A stretch of DNA of 64,000 bases from Turneriella parva DSM 21527 (GTDB lineage: Bacteria > Spirochaetota > Leptospiria > Turneriellales > Turneriellaceae): assembly GCF_000266885.1 (NCBI RefSeq), contig NC_018020.1:1674001-1738000 (forward strand). The letters are read 5' to 3'. Made by a program: the position numbers and the translations under genes. Below are positions 51,435-60,849 of this stretch, piece by piece (position 1 is the first letter of the stretch; each line of letters begins with the position of its first letter). The notes under the pieces are model-generated. The model was not told where the DNA came from. It saw only the letters and a program-made list of their open reading frames with translations, and made no database searches.

Positions 51435-51907
51435 ATGCCACCGCAGGCTTTGCGTTGCGCGAATTCCACGCACTTTTGCCTGAGGCCGGGCAGGCGAATT
51501 TCATAATCTGCTTCGCACATGATCGCCGCGCCTTCACCTTCGCAGCTTTCGGCGACGAGTTTTTTGGCGGCGTTCAGAGTTTTCTGCATGCGCTGCGTTT
51601 CTTCTGACACGACAATCTTCGGTGCGTCGGGTTTGCATTCCATTAAATAGACGCGCGGGTCGGCGTTGCGGCAGATTTCGAGTGCGCGACCGAGCGCGCC
51701 GTCTTTCGCGTTCTTTGCGGCGCGGGCGCGCAGCTCTTTCGCGGGGCTCGTTGCGGGTATTCCCGCGGCGCTGCCGAGTGAAAAGATCAGCATGGTATTG
51801 TCGTCGGCAAAATGGCTCTCACGAATTTTCGAAGTTGCAAACTTTGTATCGGTCGAGCTGCATGAGAAGAGCAGGGTAGAAGTCAAAAAGAGTAACAAGT
51901 ATCGCAT
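51431..51907 (-). CDS. Small lipoprotein of unknown function
   Basis: A 158-residue lipoprotein (STLLFSC, Cys16). The mature part is helical and charged and carries six cysteines in its second half (ICRNADPR, MECKP, ESCEGEG, IMCEAD, QKCVEF, KACGG), likely three disulfides in the periplasm. No family is recognised. Upstream of the VOC gene in a two-gene operon; divergent from pirin with the R1 repeat between. Confidence 0.65.
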   Translation of the reverse strand: MRYLLLFLTSTLLFSCSSTDTKFATSKIRESHFADDNTMLIFSLGSAAGIPATSPAKELRARAAKNAKDGALGRALEICRNADPRVYLMECKPDAPKIVVSEETQRMQKTLNAAKKLVAESCEGEGAAIMCEADYEIRLPGLRQKCVEFAQRKACGGI

Positions 51908-51954
51908 GATTTAAAAATCCTCATTGGCCTGCGCTGTCAATTTCGAATCTTGTA

Positions 51955-52113
51955 GCAAGCGTCGGATTAATTTCCGAAAAATCGAAAAGCCTCGTCGTTT
52001 ACTTGCGCAAACGACTGCTAAAGCGCGTCGCCGCCTGGCGAGCAGGCGGCTTAGCTGCTTTCCGATTTTTCGGATCCGACGCCTGCCGTCAGTTTCCCCC
52101 TGGGAAACTGTTG
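51955..52113 (+). repeat. Structured repeat R1, copy B (multi-hairpin element)
   Basis: Shares with copy A (7290-7452) the blocks CGAAAAGCCTCGTC (51983-51996) and the 18-bp block at 52013-52030, in the same order. Stems here: ends GCAAGCGTCGGA/TCCGACGCCTGC (132 bp apart, same as copy A), TCCGAAAAATC/GATTTTTCGGA, GTCGTTT/AAACGAC, GCCGCCTG/CAGGCGGC, and a following CAGTTTCCC/GGGAAACTG 3 nt behind the terminal repeat. Located between divergent genes, just upstream of pirin. Confidence 0.8.
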
Positions 52114-52146
52114 GTCGTTTTGAAGAAAGTTTATTAAACTGAAGAT

Positions 52147-52983
52147 GTGAAAAGCGCGCGAAAAATACATCACATCCTGAAGGGCCAAGAGACTTCTGAC
52201 GGTGCCGGCGTGAAGCTGCGCCGCTACATTGGCACACGCGACCTCATGGCGCACGACCCGTTTCTGATGCTCGACGCGTTTTACAGCGACGACCCCGATT
52301 CATACCTTGCGGGTTTTCCGAATCACCCGCACCGCGGCTTCGAGACGGTGACGTACCTCATTCAGGGCAAAATGGAGCATAACGATTCGCGTGGCAACCG
52401 TGGGCTACTCGAACCCGGCGGCGCGCAGTTCATGCGTGCGGGCTCAGGCATCATTCATTCTGAAATGCCGCGGCAAGAAAACGGCATGATGTGGGGCTAC
52501 CAGCTGTGGGTGAATCTGCCCGGCAGTCTCAAGATGTCTGAGCCGCACTACCAAGATCTTCAAAAGGGGGATATACCCCTTGTGCAAACCGGCGCGTATG
52601 AGGCGAAAATTCTCTCTGGTACCCTTGAAGGCGTCACGGGTGGCGCAAAAGGTTTTTACGAAATTGACTACTTCGACATTGAAGTCAAAGACGGACAGAG
52701 CGCAGAGATACCAGTCGCTGCCGACAAGTCCGCATTCGTGATCGTCGTCGCAGGCACAGGCGATGTTGCGGGCGAGAAAGTGGTGCGCGGCGATTTGCCG
52801 ATTCTGACGAGCGGCGACAGCATTGAGCTCAAAGGCGGCGAAAACTTTCGCGTGATCGTCGTCGCCGGTGCACCGATCAAAGAACCCGTCGCACGCTATG
52901 GGCCATTCGTCATGAACACCGCCGAAGAGATTCAGCAGGCGTTCGAAGACTACCAGGCGGGTAAGTTTTCGAAGGCGAGCTAG
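52147..52983 (+). CDS. Pirin family protein
   Basis: A 278-residue bicupin. The N-terminal domain has FPNHPHRGFETVTYL (metal His pair), SGIIHSEMP (His and Glu) and the C-terminal cupin has FVIVVAGTG. Pirins bind iron and some oxidise flavonoids; the role here is unknown. Starts with GTG at 52147. The 3' end overlaps the end of the NHL gene by 4 nt (convergent stops sharing CTAG). Confidence 0.88.
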   Translation: MKSARKIHHILKGQETSDGAGVKLRRYIGTRDLMAHDPFLMLDAFYSDDPDSYLAGFPNHPHRGFETVTYLIQGKMEHNDSRGNRGLLEPGGAQFMRAGSGIIHSEMPRQENGMMWGYQLWVNLPGSLKMSEPHYQDLQKGDIPLVQTGAYEAKILSGTLEGVTGGAKGFYEIDYFDIEVKDGQSAEIPVAADKSAFVIVVAGTGDVAGEKVVRGDLPILTSGDSIELKGGENFRVIVVAGAPIKEPVARYGPFVMNTAEEIQQAFEDYQAGKFSKAS

Positions 52984-55187
52984 AACCAATAAAAGAGAAT
53001 TCGATGATTGCCCGTATCGGCCACGTATATACCACCATTGCCGATCGCGACCCCTTGCGGGACATGTAGCGTTTGGGCTGTCGTCGTCGTGTTGCTCGTC
53101 GTTGTCGTGGTAAAGCCAGACTGCCCGTAAACGCGGCTCGCCGTTGTCGATGCGCCAGCGTAATAGACAACCCGACTAAAACCAGTATCGGCGATATAGA
53201 CTCCAGTTGCATCTAGCGCAATGCCCCGGGCCTGAAACAGCGTTGTCGCGCTGGGTATAGGTGTGATGGCACTCGAGGTGAAGCTGCCATTCTGGCCATA
53301 GACACGTGATGCCGTAGTCGATGTGCCGGCAAAATAGAGAACCCGAAAGTTAAAGAGATCGACCACGTAGACTCCGCCCGCATCGGCAGCTACACTCAGT
53401 GGACCATACAGGCTGTTGGCCGACACGCCTCCGTTATTGAGCGTAGCGGATGTAAAGCTTCCTGCCTGGCCATACACACGGCTGGCTGTCGTCGACACAC
53501 CCGTGTAGTAAAGGACACGATGGTTTCCGTAATCCGAAATATAGACACCAGCCGGGTCTACCGCGACGCCAGAACAGCCGAATAGGCCATCGCCGTTGAT
53601 GCCGGTCTTATTGGAATTGCGTGTCGAAAAGCTTCCCGTTTGTCCATAGACACGTGTCGCGGTCGTAGAGCTGCCGCTATAGTAGAGAACTCGGTGGTTT
53701 CCGTTATCTACAATATAAACACCCGAAGCATCGACTGCAACAGCAATCGGCGCGCTGAGGCTATCTGCTGAGACGCCGCCGTTGTTCGCCACGTTAGAAT
53801 AGAAATTGCCTGCCTGACCATAGACTCGCGTTGGCGTTGTCGAATTACCCGCAAAGTAAAGCACGCGGTTGTTGAAACTATCGGCGACATAAATTCCGCT
53901 GCTGTCGGCAGCGAGGCTGTAAGGCGTATTTAGGCTTCCAAGGCCGGCTGGGTTTGCGCTGGTACCAGTAAAATTATCGGTCTGCCCAAACACGCGAGTT
54001 GCGGTGGTCGATGTGCCGGAGTAAAATAGGGCGCGGTTGCTGCTTGCATCTGCAATAAAAACACCGCCAGCAACCAGAGCGATTCCCTTAGGCTCATATA
54101 AACCGTCGGCGCTCGCCAGCGTCGCATTGCCGAACCCGCTGAAGCTACCATTCTGGCCATACACCCGCGTCGCCGTCGTCGAAGTACCTGAATAGTAGAG
54201 CACGCGCCAGTTTACCGAATCTGATATGTAGACGCCACCCGCATCGACCGCCACCCGAGATGGGCCCCAAAGGCTGTTAGCAGATGAGCCGCCATTGTTG
54301 ATCGTGCTCGTCGTGAAGCTGCCCGCCTGACCATAAACCCGCGTTGCGGTTGTGGATGTACCAGAGTAATAGAGCACCCGGTTATTGCCTGAGTCGGCTA
54401 TATAGACTCCCGTCGCATCGACCGCCACCCCAGTGGGATAATTCAGGCTGTCTGCAGAGATGCCACCGTTATTCAGCGTATTCGTTGTGAAACTACCCGC
54501 CTGACCATAGACCCTGGTCGCCGTCGTCGATGTGCCTGCAAAATATAACACCCGATGGTTTGCCGAATCGGCAAAATAGATGCCGCCAGCATCAATGGCG
54601 ATCGCGCCGACGCCGCTGAGGCTCGTCGCGGAGACACCACCGTTATTTACTGTATTCGATGTAAAGCTGCCGTGCTGACCATACACACGACTTGCAATCG
54701 TCGATGTGCCGGAGTAATAGAGAACTCGGCCTGCAGCACCAACGTAGACTCCCCCGGCATCGATAGCGATGCTCAAAGGGAAGGCGAGACTCTCTGCGGT
54801 GACACCGCCTTTACTTGCGGTGTTCGTGTTGAAGCTGCCGCCCTGGCCATAGACACGCGTTGCCGTTGTTGAGGTGCCCGCATAATACAAAACACGGTGG
54901 TTACCGTTATCGACGATATATGTGCCAACGCCGTCGTTGGCGATGTCGGTTGGCCCTTTCAGGCTATTCGCCGTTACGCCATCAGAATTGGCTAGGGTTG
55001 TTGTAAAGTTACCGCTTTGCCCGTAGACGCGGCTGGCTGCGGGGGCGGTGCTGCCAGTAGTTGAATTATTTGCCGAGCCGGCTCCGCTACCAGAATCACT
55101 CCCGCCGCCTGATCCGCAATCAGAGAGTAAAGGTAATGCCATTATGGCTATTGTGATGCGCACGATCGGTAATATACGTATGAGCAT
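52980..55187 (-). CDS. NHL-repeat lipoprotein (large beta-propeller)
   Basis: A ~735-residue protein; the ATG at 55187 yields a lipoprotein signal (LPLLSDC). A Ser/Gly-rich linker follows (GSGGGSDSGSGAG). About 12-13 repeats of ~50-55 residues contain AxGVYIADSGNHRVLYYxGTSTTATRVYGQxGSFTT and NNGGVSADSL, the NHL propeller motif. Two propellers of six or so blades are plausible. Surface location and binding role are inference. One of three different propeller lipoprotein types in the window. Confidence 0.87.
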   Translation of the reverse strand: MLIRILPIVRITIAIMALPLLSDCGSGGGSDSGSGAGSANNSTTGSTAPAASRVYGQSGNFTTTLANSDGVTANSLKGPTDIANDGVGTYIVDNGNHRVLYYAGTSTTATRVYGQGGSFNTNTASKGGVTAESLAFPLSIAIDAGGVYVGAAGRVLYYSGTSTIASRVYGQHGSFTSNTVNNGGVSATSLSGVGAIAIDAGGIYFADSANHRVLYFAGTSTTATRVYGQAGSFTTNTLNNGGISADSLNYPTGVAVDATGVYIADSGNNRVLYYSGTSTTATRVYGQAGSFTTSTINNGGSSANSLWGPSRVAVDAGGVYISDSVNWRVLYYSGTSTTATRVYGQNGSFSGFGNATLASADGLYEPKGIALVAGGVFIADASSNRALFYSGTSTTATRVFGQTDNFTGTSANPAGLGSLNTPYSLAADSSGIYVADSFNNRVLYFAGNSTTPTRVYGQAGNFYSNVANNGGVSADSLSAPIAVAVDASGVYIVDNGNHRVLYYSGSSTTATRVYGQTGSFSTRNSNKTGINGDGLFGCSGVAVDPAGVYISDYGNHRVLYYTGVSTTASRVYGQAGSFTSATLNNGGVSANSLYGPLSVAADAGGVYVVDLFNFRVLYFAGTSTTASRVYGQNGSFTSSAITPIPSATTLFQARGIALDATGVYIADTGFSRVVYYAGASTTASRVYGQSGFTTTTTSNTTTTAQTLHVPQGVAIGNGGIYVADTGNHRILFYWF

Positions 55188-55510
55188 GAGACTTTGCGAT
55201 TCGGGTATTACACTGCGTAAAGACGAAAAAAATCTTAGTGGGTAATCGCTCACTGTGTAGCGGGTATTGAATAAGAGTTGAGCACTGCAGTTACCAACGA
55301 CCCGGGTTAGTCTGTTTTCCCATCTTCTTTCGGTAGGCCTTAAAGTATGGCGGCCCGACGGCTGGGGCAAAAAAGTTTAAGCAAATGGCTGCCTACAAAG
55401 ACGACCAGCTACAGATGCCAGATAACGTTGATGCTGCCGAAACAGACTGGAAATGTTGATTCAGCAATACGACGTCTGCCTGGTTAAAAAACTGGCCCGA
55501 ATCAGCGTCG
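55188..55510. other. Intergenic region upstream of the cyclase pseudogene
   Basis: 323 bp between divergent genes. No RNA gene or strong promoter recognised. Two short ORFs, 24 codons from 55385 (MAAYKDDQLQ) and 28 codons from 55453 (overlapping the cyclase start), exist but have no further support. Confidence 0.3.
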
Positions 55511-56897
55511 ATGCGATTTCACGAAACACGGCTCTATGATTGGCTCGCTTTGCGCAGCCTCACCGCGGGCCTCAAATCAGGCGAAGTGCGCGCGATACGC
55601 ACGACGAACGGTATTCAACTGACGTTCTTCACCATCTTATTGCTTTTGGTGCCGCAGATTCTGCTCTTCGAACCTCCAGAGACGCATTTTTTCTCGATGG
55701 TAATGTTCATCGAAATTGTCGGCTTCTTCATCGTGGCGCGTGTATTTCTGTACAAACGCTTTTTTGCGACCGGTGGCGCGCTGACCCTGATTGGCTTTAA
55801 CATCCACATCATTGGTCTATGCATTGCCTATGCCGACGACCCGGCGCATTCGATTTTCTTGCTGTTAGCTCTGCTGCCCTTTCTGGCGATTCCGCCTGAC
55901 TATGCGAAAACGCGCTGGTCACTCGTGGCGCTGCCGCTCATCGCCAATTTCGCCGACCAGTATTATTACCGGGTGATCGGTGGCGCTGCCATTTTTGGGC
56001 CGCCCAAGTGGGTCGTGCCCGGTGATTACCTGATGCCGCCGCTTGTGATCGTCACGATGTTCTTTATCATCACGATAAACTCATTCTTCAAGGCCGTCTC
56101 TTTGGCTGAGAAGCTTCTCGCCGCCGAACACGCTGCCTCTGAAAAACTGTTGTTGAACATTTTGCCCACAGAGATTGCTGCCGAGCTTAAAGGCAAGGGC
56201 AGTAGCGAGCCACGTTACTATGCGTCGACGACTGTCTGCTTTACGGATTTCGAAGGTTTCACACAAATCGCCGAATCGATGTCACCAGCCGAGCTTGTCG
56301 GTGAACTCGATCGCTGCTTTTCATACTTCGACAGCCTCATGGAAAGATACAAACTCGAAAAACTAAAGACGATCGGCGATAGCTACATGTTTGCAGGCGG
56401 CATACCGGTTGAAAACCGCACGCACGCAGTCGATTGCGTCATGGTAGCGCTCGAGATTCAGGCATTCATGAACCAAATGAAAGATATCAAAAGTGCGCAA
56501 GGCCTGCCTTACTGGCAACTGCGGCTCGGCATTCATTCGGGTAATCTCGTCGCCGGCGTTATCGGTAGTGCGGCCACCACATCCATGTGGCCGCATACTC
56601 TGCGGACATCTATGTCCGCGGAGCGAGAAAAAATTTGCCTACGATGTCTGGGGCGACACGGTGAATACCGCAAGCCGCTGCGAATCATCGGGCGTTCCCG
56701 GCGAAATTAACATCTCGAAAGACACCTATGAACTCGTGAGGGACTTCTTCGAGTGTGAATACCGCGGTGCAACCCCTGCCAAGAACAAGGGCACAATCGA
56801 CATGTATTTCGTGCGGGGTCTCAAGACTGAACTGCAGCGCGAAAACCAGCCGCGTGTGCCGAACGAAGAATTTCAGCGGCGCTATGCGCGGCTATAA
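55511..56897 (+). pseudogene. Class III adenylate/guanylate cyclase, disrupted by a small insertion
   Basis: The first frame runs from 55511 with six membrane segments (~35-190) and a cyclase domain: VCFTDFEGFTQIA, KLKTIGDSYMFAGG, LRLGIHSGNLVAGVIG. After GVIG (56561-56566) the family continues with a basic KFAYDVWGD block, but here 58 nt intervene and the frame changes; the correct frame resumes at 56625 (EKKFAYDVWGDTVNTASR) to 56897. The foreign segment holds two hairpins between AG repeats. Both metal aspartates are upstream of the break, but the purine-binding and transition-state residues are lost, so the product is probably inactive. Related to the intact cyclase at 12586. Confidence 0.82.
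56569..56623. mobile_element. ~55-bp double-hairpin insertion in the cyclase gene
   Basis: Hairpin 1: TGCGGCCAC (56569-56577)/GTGGCCGCA (56587-56595). Hairpin 2: GCGGACAT (56602-56609)/ATGTCCGC (56612-56619). AG precedes and ends the segment, as a 2-bp duplication would. Removing 56569-56623 restores the cyclase frame as GVIG-S-EKKFAYD. Origin unknown. Confidence 0.6.
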
Positions 56898-56995
56898 AAA
56901 CTTCGCCGCAAATTCTTCGGCCGTTACCGGTGGGCTCGTGAGATAACCCTGGTACGTATCGCACCCCTCAGCAAGCAGAAATTGGCGCTGCGCTT
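56892..56995 (-). pseudogene. Out-of-frame remnant of the EAL C-terminus
   Basis: Minus-strand frame encoding QFLLAEGCDTYQGYLTSPPVTAEEFAAKFL-stop (in two parts: QFLLAEGCDTYQGYL and TSPPVTAEEFAAKFL), the standard ending of an EAL domain. It is separated from the preceding frame of the 56968 gene by a deletion near 56988-56997. Stop at 56892-56894, overlapping the end of the cyclase remnant. Confidence 0.75.
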
Positions 56996-59900
56996 TCTGG
57001 CAGATCGCGCACAAAACTCTGGTCGATCTTCATCTTGTTCACAGAGAAGCGCTGCAGGTAAGACAGAGAGGAATAGCCTGTGCCAAAATCGTCGATCGCG
57101 ATGCGAACTCCCGAACTATGCAGTTCGCGTATGACCTCGATGCCTTCTTCGCTCTTTTGCATAATGTCTGACTCGGTAATTTCGACTTCGACGCGATCAG
57201 CCGCGACACCCGATTCGCGCAAGATGTGGCTAAAACGCTCGTACCAGTCGTGGCTTTGAAACTGGCGCACCGAAAAATTCACAGCCATCGTTTTAAAAGT
57301 CGCCTGGTTTGCTGCCCATGTTCTGGCCACAGCGAGCGCGGTGCGCGCCACGAAGTCGCCGACCTGCACAATAAGGCCGGTAGACTCAGCCACAGGTATA
57401 AAGTCAGCGGGCGAAATCTCTTCGCCCTCGGCAGTGCGCCAGCGGCAAAGCGCCTCTGCGCCGACAATTGCGCCCGAGGCAATGTCGACGATTGGTTGGT
57501 ATTTGACATAGAGTTCGCCCCGCTCGAGGGCGCGGCGCAGCGCCGCTTCGAGGGCCAGTCGTTTGCGGGCGGCATCAGTCAGCGACTGCGTGTAGAACCT
57601 GAACGTGTTGCGTCCTTCTGATTTGGCAAGATACATGGCGGCGTCGGCATTGCGAATAAGCTCATGCGGATTTTCACCGTCTTGCGGGTAGATGCTGATG
57701 CCGATGCTGCCCCCGCTATAGATTTCATGCTCACTCGCCAGCTCAAAGGGTGCAGACAGGTTGCTTAAAAGGTCACGCGCAACCAGCGCGGCATGCTCGG
57801 CAGATTCGATGTCTTCAAGTAGCACGATGAATTCGTCGCCTCCGAGACGCGCAATCGTGTCTTCGGCCCGAAGGCGTGCTTTCAGGCGCATCGCAACCGC
57901 TGCCAGAAGTTCGTCGCCGGCGACGTGGCCCAGGCTGTCGTTGACATTTTTAAAATGGTCGAGATCCATGAAAAGAACGGCGACCATGCGGCGGTGGCGA
58001 CCTGCCGAGGCGACTGCGTGCGCGAGACGGTTAGTCACCATCAATCGGTTGGGCAGACCTGTCAAAACGTCGTAGTGCGCGAGGCGCTCAAAACTCTCTT
58101 CGCTGTCTTTCAGCTTGCTGATGTCAGAGAAGACGCCGACGTAATATTCGGGTTTGCCATCGGCGTTATAGATAGTGTCGATCGTGCTGATCTGCGGATA
58201 TATCTCACCGTTCTTGCGGCGGTTGTAGAGTTCGCCCTGCCACCTGCCTTTTGACTTGATCTCGCGCCACATCGCCGCGTAGAAGTCGCGGTCTTGCCTG
58301 CCCGATTGCAGAATCGAAGGGTTCTTGCCGACGACTTCGTCGGCGCTGTAGCCCGTGATGTCGCAATAAGCCTGGTTGACAGAAACAATTTTTGGTTCGA
58401 GCGTCGTGATAACAACCCCGTCACGGGTGTGGCTGATAACCGCCGCATCGAGGCGCATGCGCTTTTCACTTTCGATGCGGTCTGTGATATCTTCGACCAT
58501 GCAAATATGCACGCGCCGGTCTTCATGGTAATGGCTAAGCTTCGCGATCGTCATATTTACCCAGACAACACCTCCAGAACCTGTGAGGTAGCGCTTCACC
58601 ATATTGAAGCCTTTGCGTTTGCCTGACACGATTTCGTCCATGAACGCCTGGTCGCCGGCGATGTCTTCGGGGTGGGTAAAGTCTTTCCAGGTGAGGCGCA
58701 TCAGTTCGGCCTCGTCGCGGCCCGCTATTTCGCAGAATTTGCCGTTCGCCGACAATACCTGCGCCGTATCTGAGTCGATGACCGCAATGCCCAATGGTGC
58801 CTCGGCGAAGAGCGCACGCAGGCGATCCTCACGTTCGACGCGATCGGTAATATCTTCGACAAGTGCCAAGTGTACGTTTTCTGCCGCCCGGTAGTGGCGC
58901 AGGCTTCTCACGGTCAGGCGCGCCCAGATGATCGTCTTGTCAGGGCGGATAAACCGCTTTTCCATGACATACCCCGATAGGCGGCCACTCATAATTTCAC
59001 GATTCTTGGCCTCGTTTGCTTCAATATCTTCAGGGTAAGTAAAACTCTGCCAGATGGTACTGCGTAGCTCGGCATCGCTGCGCGCGAGCAGCGTGCAGAA
59101 CGCCGGGTTTGTCGAAATTATTTTTCCCGTTTCGGTGCTGACAATCGCGATACCGAGCGGGGATTCTGAGATGATTGCCTGCAGGCTTTCGTTACGTTCT
59201 TGCGTTGCGAGTTTTATTTCGCGCTCGGCGGTAATGTCGCGGTGCAGACCGATCATGCGCAGAGGTTCACCCGTCTTGCTGCGTTCAATGATGCTACCGC
59301 GATCGAGAATCCAGCGGTAGCTGCCGTCTTTACAGAGCATGCGGTGCTCACATTCGTAAACTGCCGATTCGCCACGAAAGTGCGCTGCTATTGCTTCTTT
59401 TGCTGCCGCCAGATCTTCGGGGTGAACGCGCGTCTGCCAGGCGTCGAGGGTTGTGCCCCACTCAGCAAGTGTGTAGCCCAGCATCGACGCGATCGTCTCT
59501 GAAAAATACACTTCGTCGGTCTTGAGATTCCAGTCCCACAGACCTTCACCGCTGGCTTCAACCGCAAATTGCCACCTTTTGGTGCTGATCTCAAGATCTT
59601 TTGCCAGCTTCTCTTTTTCTGCCTTATTCGCCAGGTTTTGCAGTGCGAAACTGATGTCGCCGGCGAGCTGCTGGTAGAGTCGTTGAACCGCCTCGGTGAA
59701 ATACCCCGCGACTGGTGAATACAGAGTCCAGACGGCGGTTACCTGCCCGTCAACCTTCAGCGGAAACGCAGCCGAAGAGCGAAAACCGTTTGAGAGCGCC
59801 CTGGCGCGCCACGGGGCCATGGAGTCGTCTGTCGCAATATCTGTCGACCAGTATGCTTTTCCCATGCGCGCCGCAAGCCCCGAAGGCCCGCGCCCCGTCG

Positions 59901-60738
59901 GTGTATCGTCGAGCGTGACATTCAAGCCATCGAGGTAACCGATTTTATCGCCCGAACTGCAGGCGAGGTCGAGTCGGTTCGCGGCCCGGTCTACACGGCC
60001 TATCCAGACGAGCGAAAAATTGCCGCTGCTCAGCGGAATAGCGCAGGCCTCTTGATAAATTTCTGCAACAGAGCCCTGATTCACGATCAGCTTGTTCACC
60101 TGCCAGAGCACCGCATAAGCATGGTTCAGGTGTTCGAGCTCTTGCCGTGCTATTTCTGCCTGCGTCACGTCACGGCCCATGCCCGACACGCCGACGATAT
60201 TGCCATGCTCGTCGCGCAGGGCAACGTTGCTCACTTCGATATAGATGATCTTGCCCGATTTATGAATCCAGCGAAGTTTGAAGGGTTTGCCCTCATTGCC
60301 CGGTTCTATGAGGCTATCGAGCAAAGGTCTGTCTTCGGGGTGTACGATCTTGTAGCTCAGCTCGGCATCGCGGTAATGGTCTTGCTGAGAATAACCCGTA
60401 ATGCTCAGCACCGATGGGCTCACATAGGTGAATCTGCGTTCTGGTTGCCGTTGAAAAGTATAGACGAGATCAGAAGTGCGTTCAGCCACCTGGTGCAGCT
60501 GGCTTTCGGCCGCGCTGAGTTTGAGTTGGTAGCGATGTTCTAATTTTAGCTCGCGCCAGGCGGCGAGAAAAATAACAATGGTGGATATAGCGACGAACAG
60601 CAGGCCTTTTGCTGTTTGCAGTGACTGCACCCTGTCGACGTCAGGAAAATACCGGTTTACAATCCAATCAGAGGCGATGATCCAGATGGCCCCGAAAACC
60701 AAATAGACGCATGAGACGCGTAACGCTTTTTTTAGCAT
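56968..60738 (-). CDS. Multi-PAS GGDEF-EAL protein with broken EAL domain
   Basis: A 1256-residue protein: two N-terminal membrane segments (~10-60), PAS (~75-190), GAF (~205-370), four more PAS (~385-880), GGDEF (~890-1050; RLGGDEFIVLLED at ~965) and the first two thirds of EAL (~1065-1250; GAEALCRW, VEITESDIM, DDFGTGYSS, MKIDQSFV). It then changes to PESAAPISAC-stop. In another frame the EAL end is still present downstream (QRQFLLAEGCDTYQGYLTSPP, to 56892). About 35 residues including AEGVE are missing, so hydrolysis is unlikely; c-di-GMP synthesis may remain. Confidence 0.88.
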   Translation of the reverse strand: MLKKALRVSCVYLVFGAIWIIASDWIVNRYFPDVDRVQSLQTAKGLLFVAISTIVIFLAAWRELKLEHRYQLKLSAAESQLHQVAERTSDLVYTFQRQPERRFTYVSPSVLSITGYSQQDHYRDAELSYKIVHPEDRPLLDSLIEPGNEGKPFKLRWIHKSGKIIYIEVSNVALRDEHGNIVGVSGMGRDVTQAEIARQELEHLNHAYAVLWQVNKLIVNQGSVAEIYQEACAIPLSSGNFSLVWIGRVDRAANRLDLACSSGDKIGYLDGLNVTLDDTPTGRGPSGLAARMGKAYWSTDIATDDSMAPWRARALSNGFRSSAAFPLKVDGQVTAVWTLYSPVAGYFTEAVQRLYQQLAGDISFALQNLANKAEKEKLAKDLEISTKRWQFAVEASGEGLWDWNLKTDEVYFSETIASMLGYTLAEWGTTLDAWQTRVHPEDLAAAKEAIAAHFRGESAVYECEHRMLCKDGSYRWILDRGSIIERSKTGEPLRMIGLHRDITAEREIKLATQERNESLQAIISESPLGIAIVSTETGKIISTNPAFCTLLARSDAELRSTIWQSFTYPEDIEANEAKNREIMSGRLSGYVMEKRFIRPDKTIIWARLTVRSLRHYRAAENVHLALVEDITDRVEREDRLRALFAEAPLGIAVIDSDTAQVLSANGKFCEIAGRDEAELMRLTWKDFTHPEDIAGDQAFMDEIVSGKRKGFNMVKRYLTGSGGVVWVNMTIAKLSHYHEDRRVHICMVEDITDRIESEKRMRLDAAVISHTRDGVVITTLEPKIVSVNQAYCDITGYSADEVVGKNPSILQSGRQDRDFYAAMWREIKSKGRWQGELYNRRKNGEIYPQISTIDTIYNADGKPEYYVGVFSDISKLKDSEESFERLAHYDVLTGLPNRLMVTNRLAHAVASAGRHRRMVAVLFMDLDHFKNVNDSLGHVAGDELLAAVAMRLKARLRAEDTIARLGGDEFIVLLEDIESAEHAALVARDLLSNLSAPFELASEHEIYSGGSIGISIYPQDGENPHELIRNADAAMYLAKSEGRNTFRFYTQSLTDAARKRLALEAALRRALERGELYVKYQPIVDIASGAIVGAEALCRWRTAEGEEISPADFIPVAESTGLIVQVGDFVARTALAVARTWAANQATFKTMAVNFSVRQFQSHDWYERFSHILRESGVAADRVEVEITESDIMQKSEEGIEVIRELHSSGVRIAIDDFGTGYSSLSYLQRFSVNKMKIDQSFVRDLPESAAPISAC

Positions 60739-60849
60739 GAGTTTGTATTCTCGCTAATCAATGGGTCGCCAACATGAAGAACATGGCGCGGCAGAACCCT
60801 GTACCGTCAATTGCTTGACATAGTGAAATCTAACCCCACGCAGATTTAC

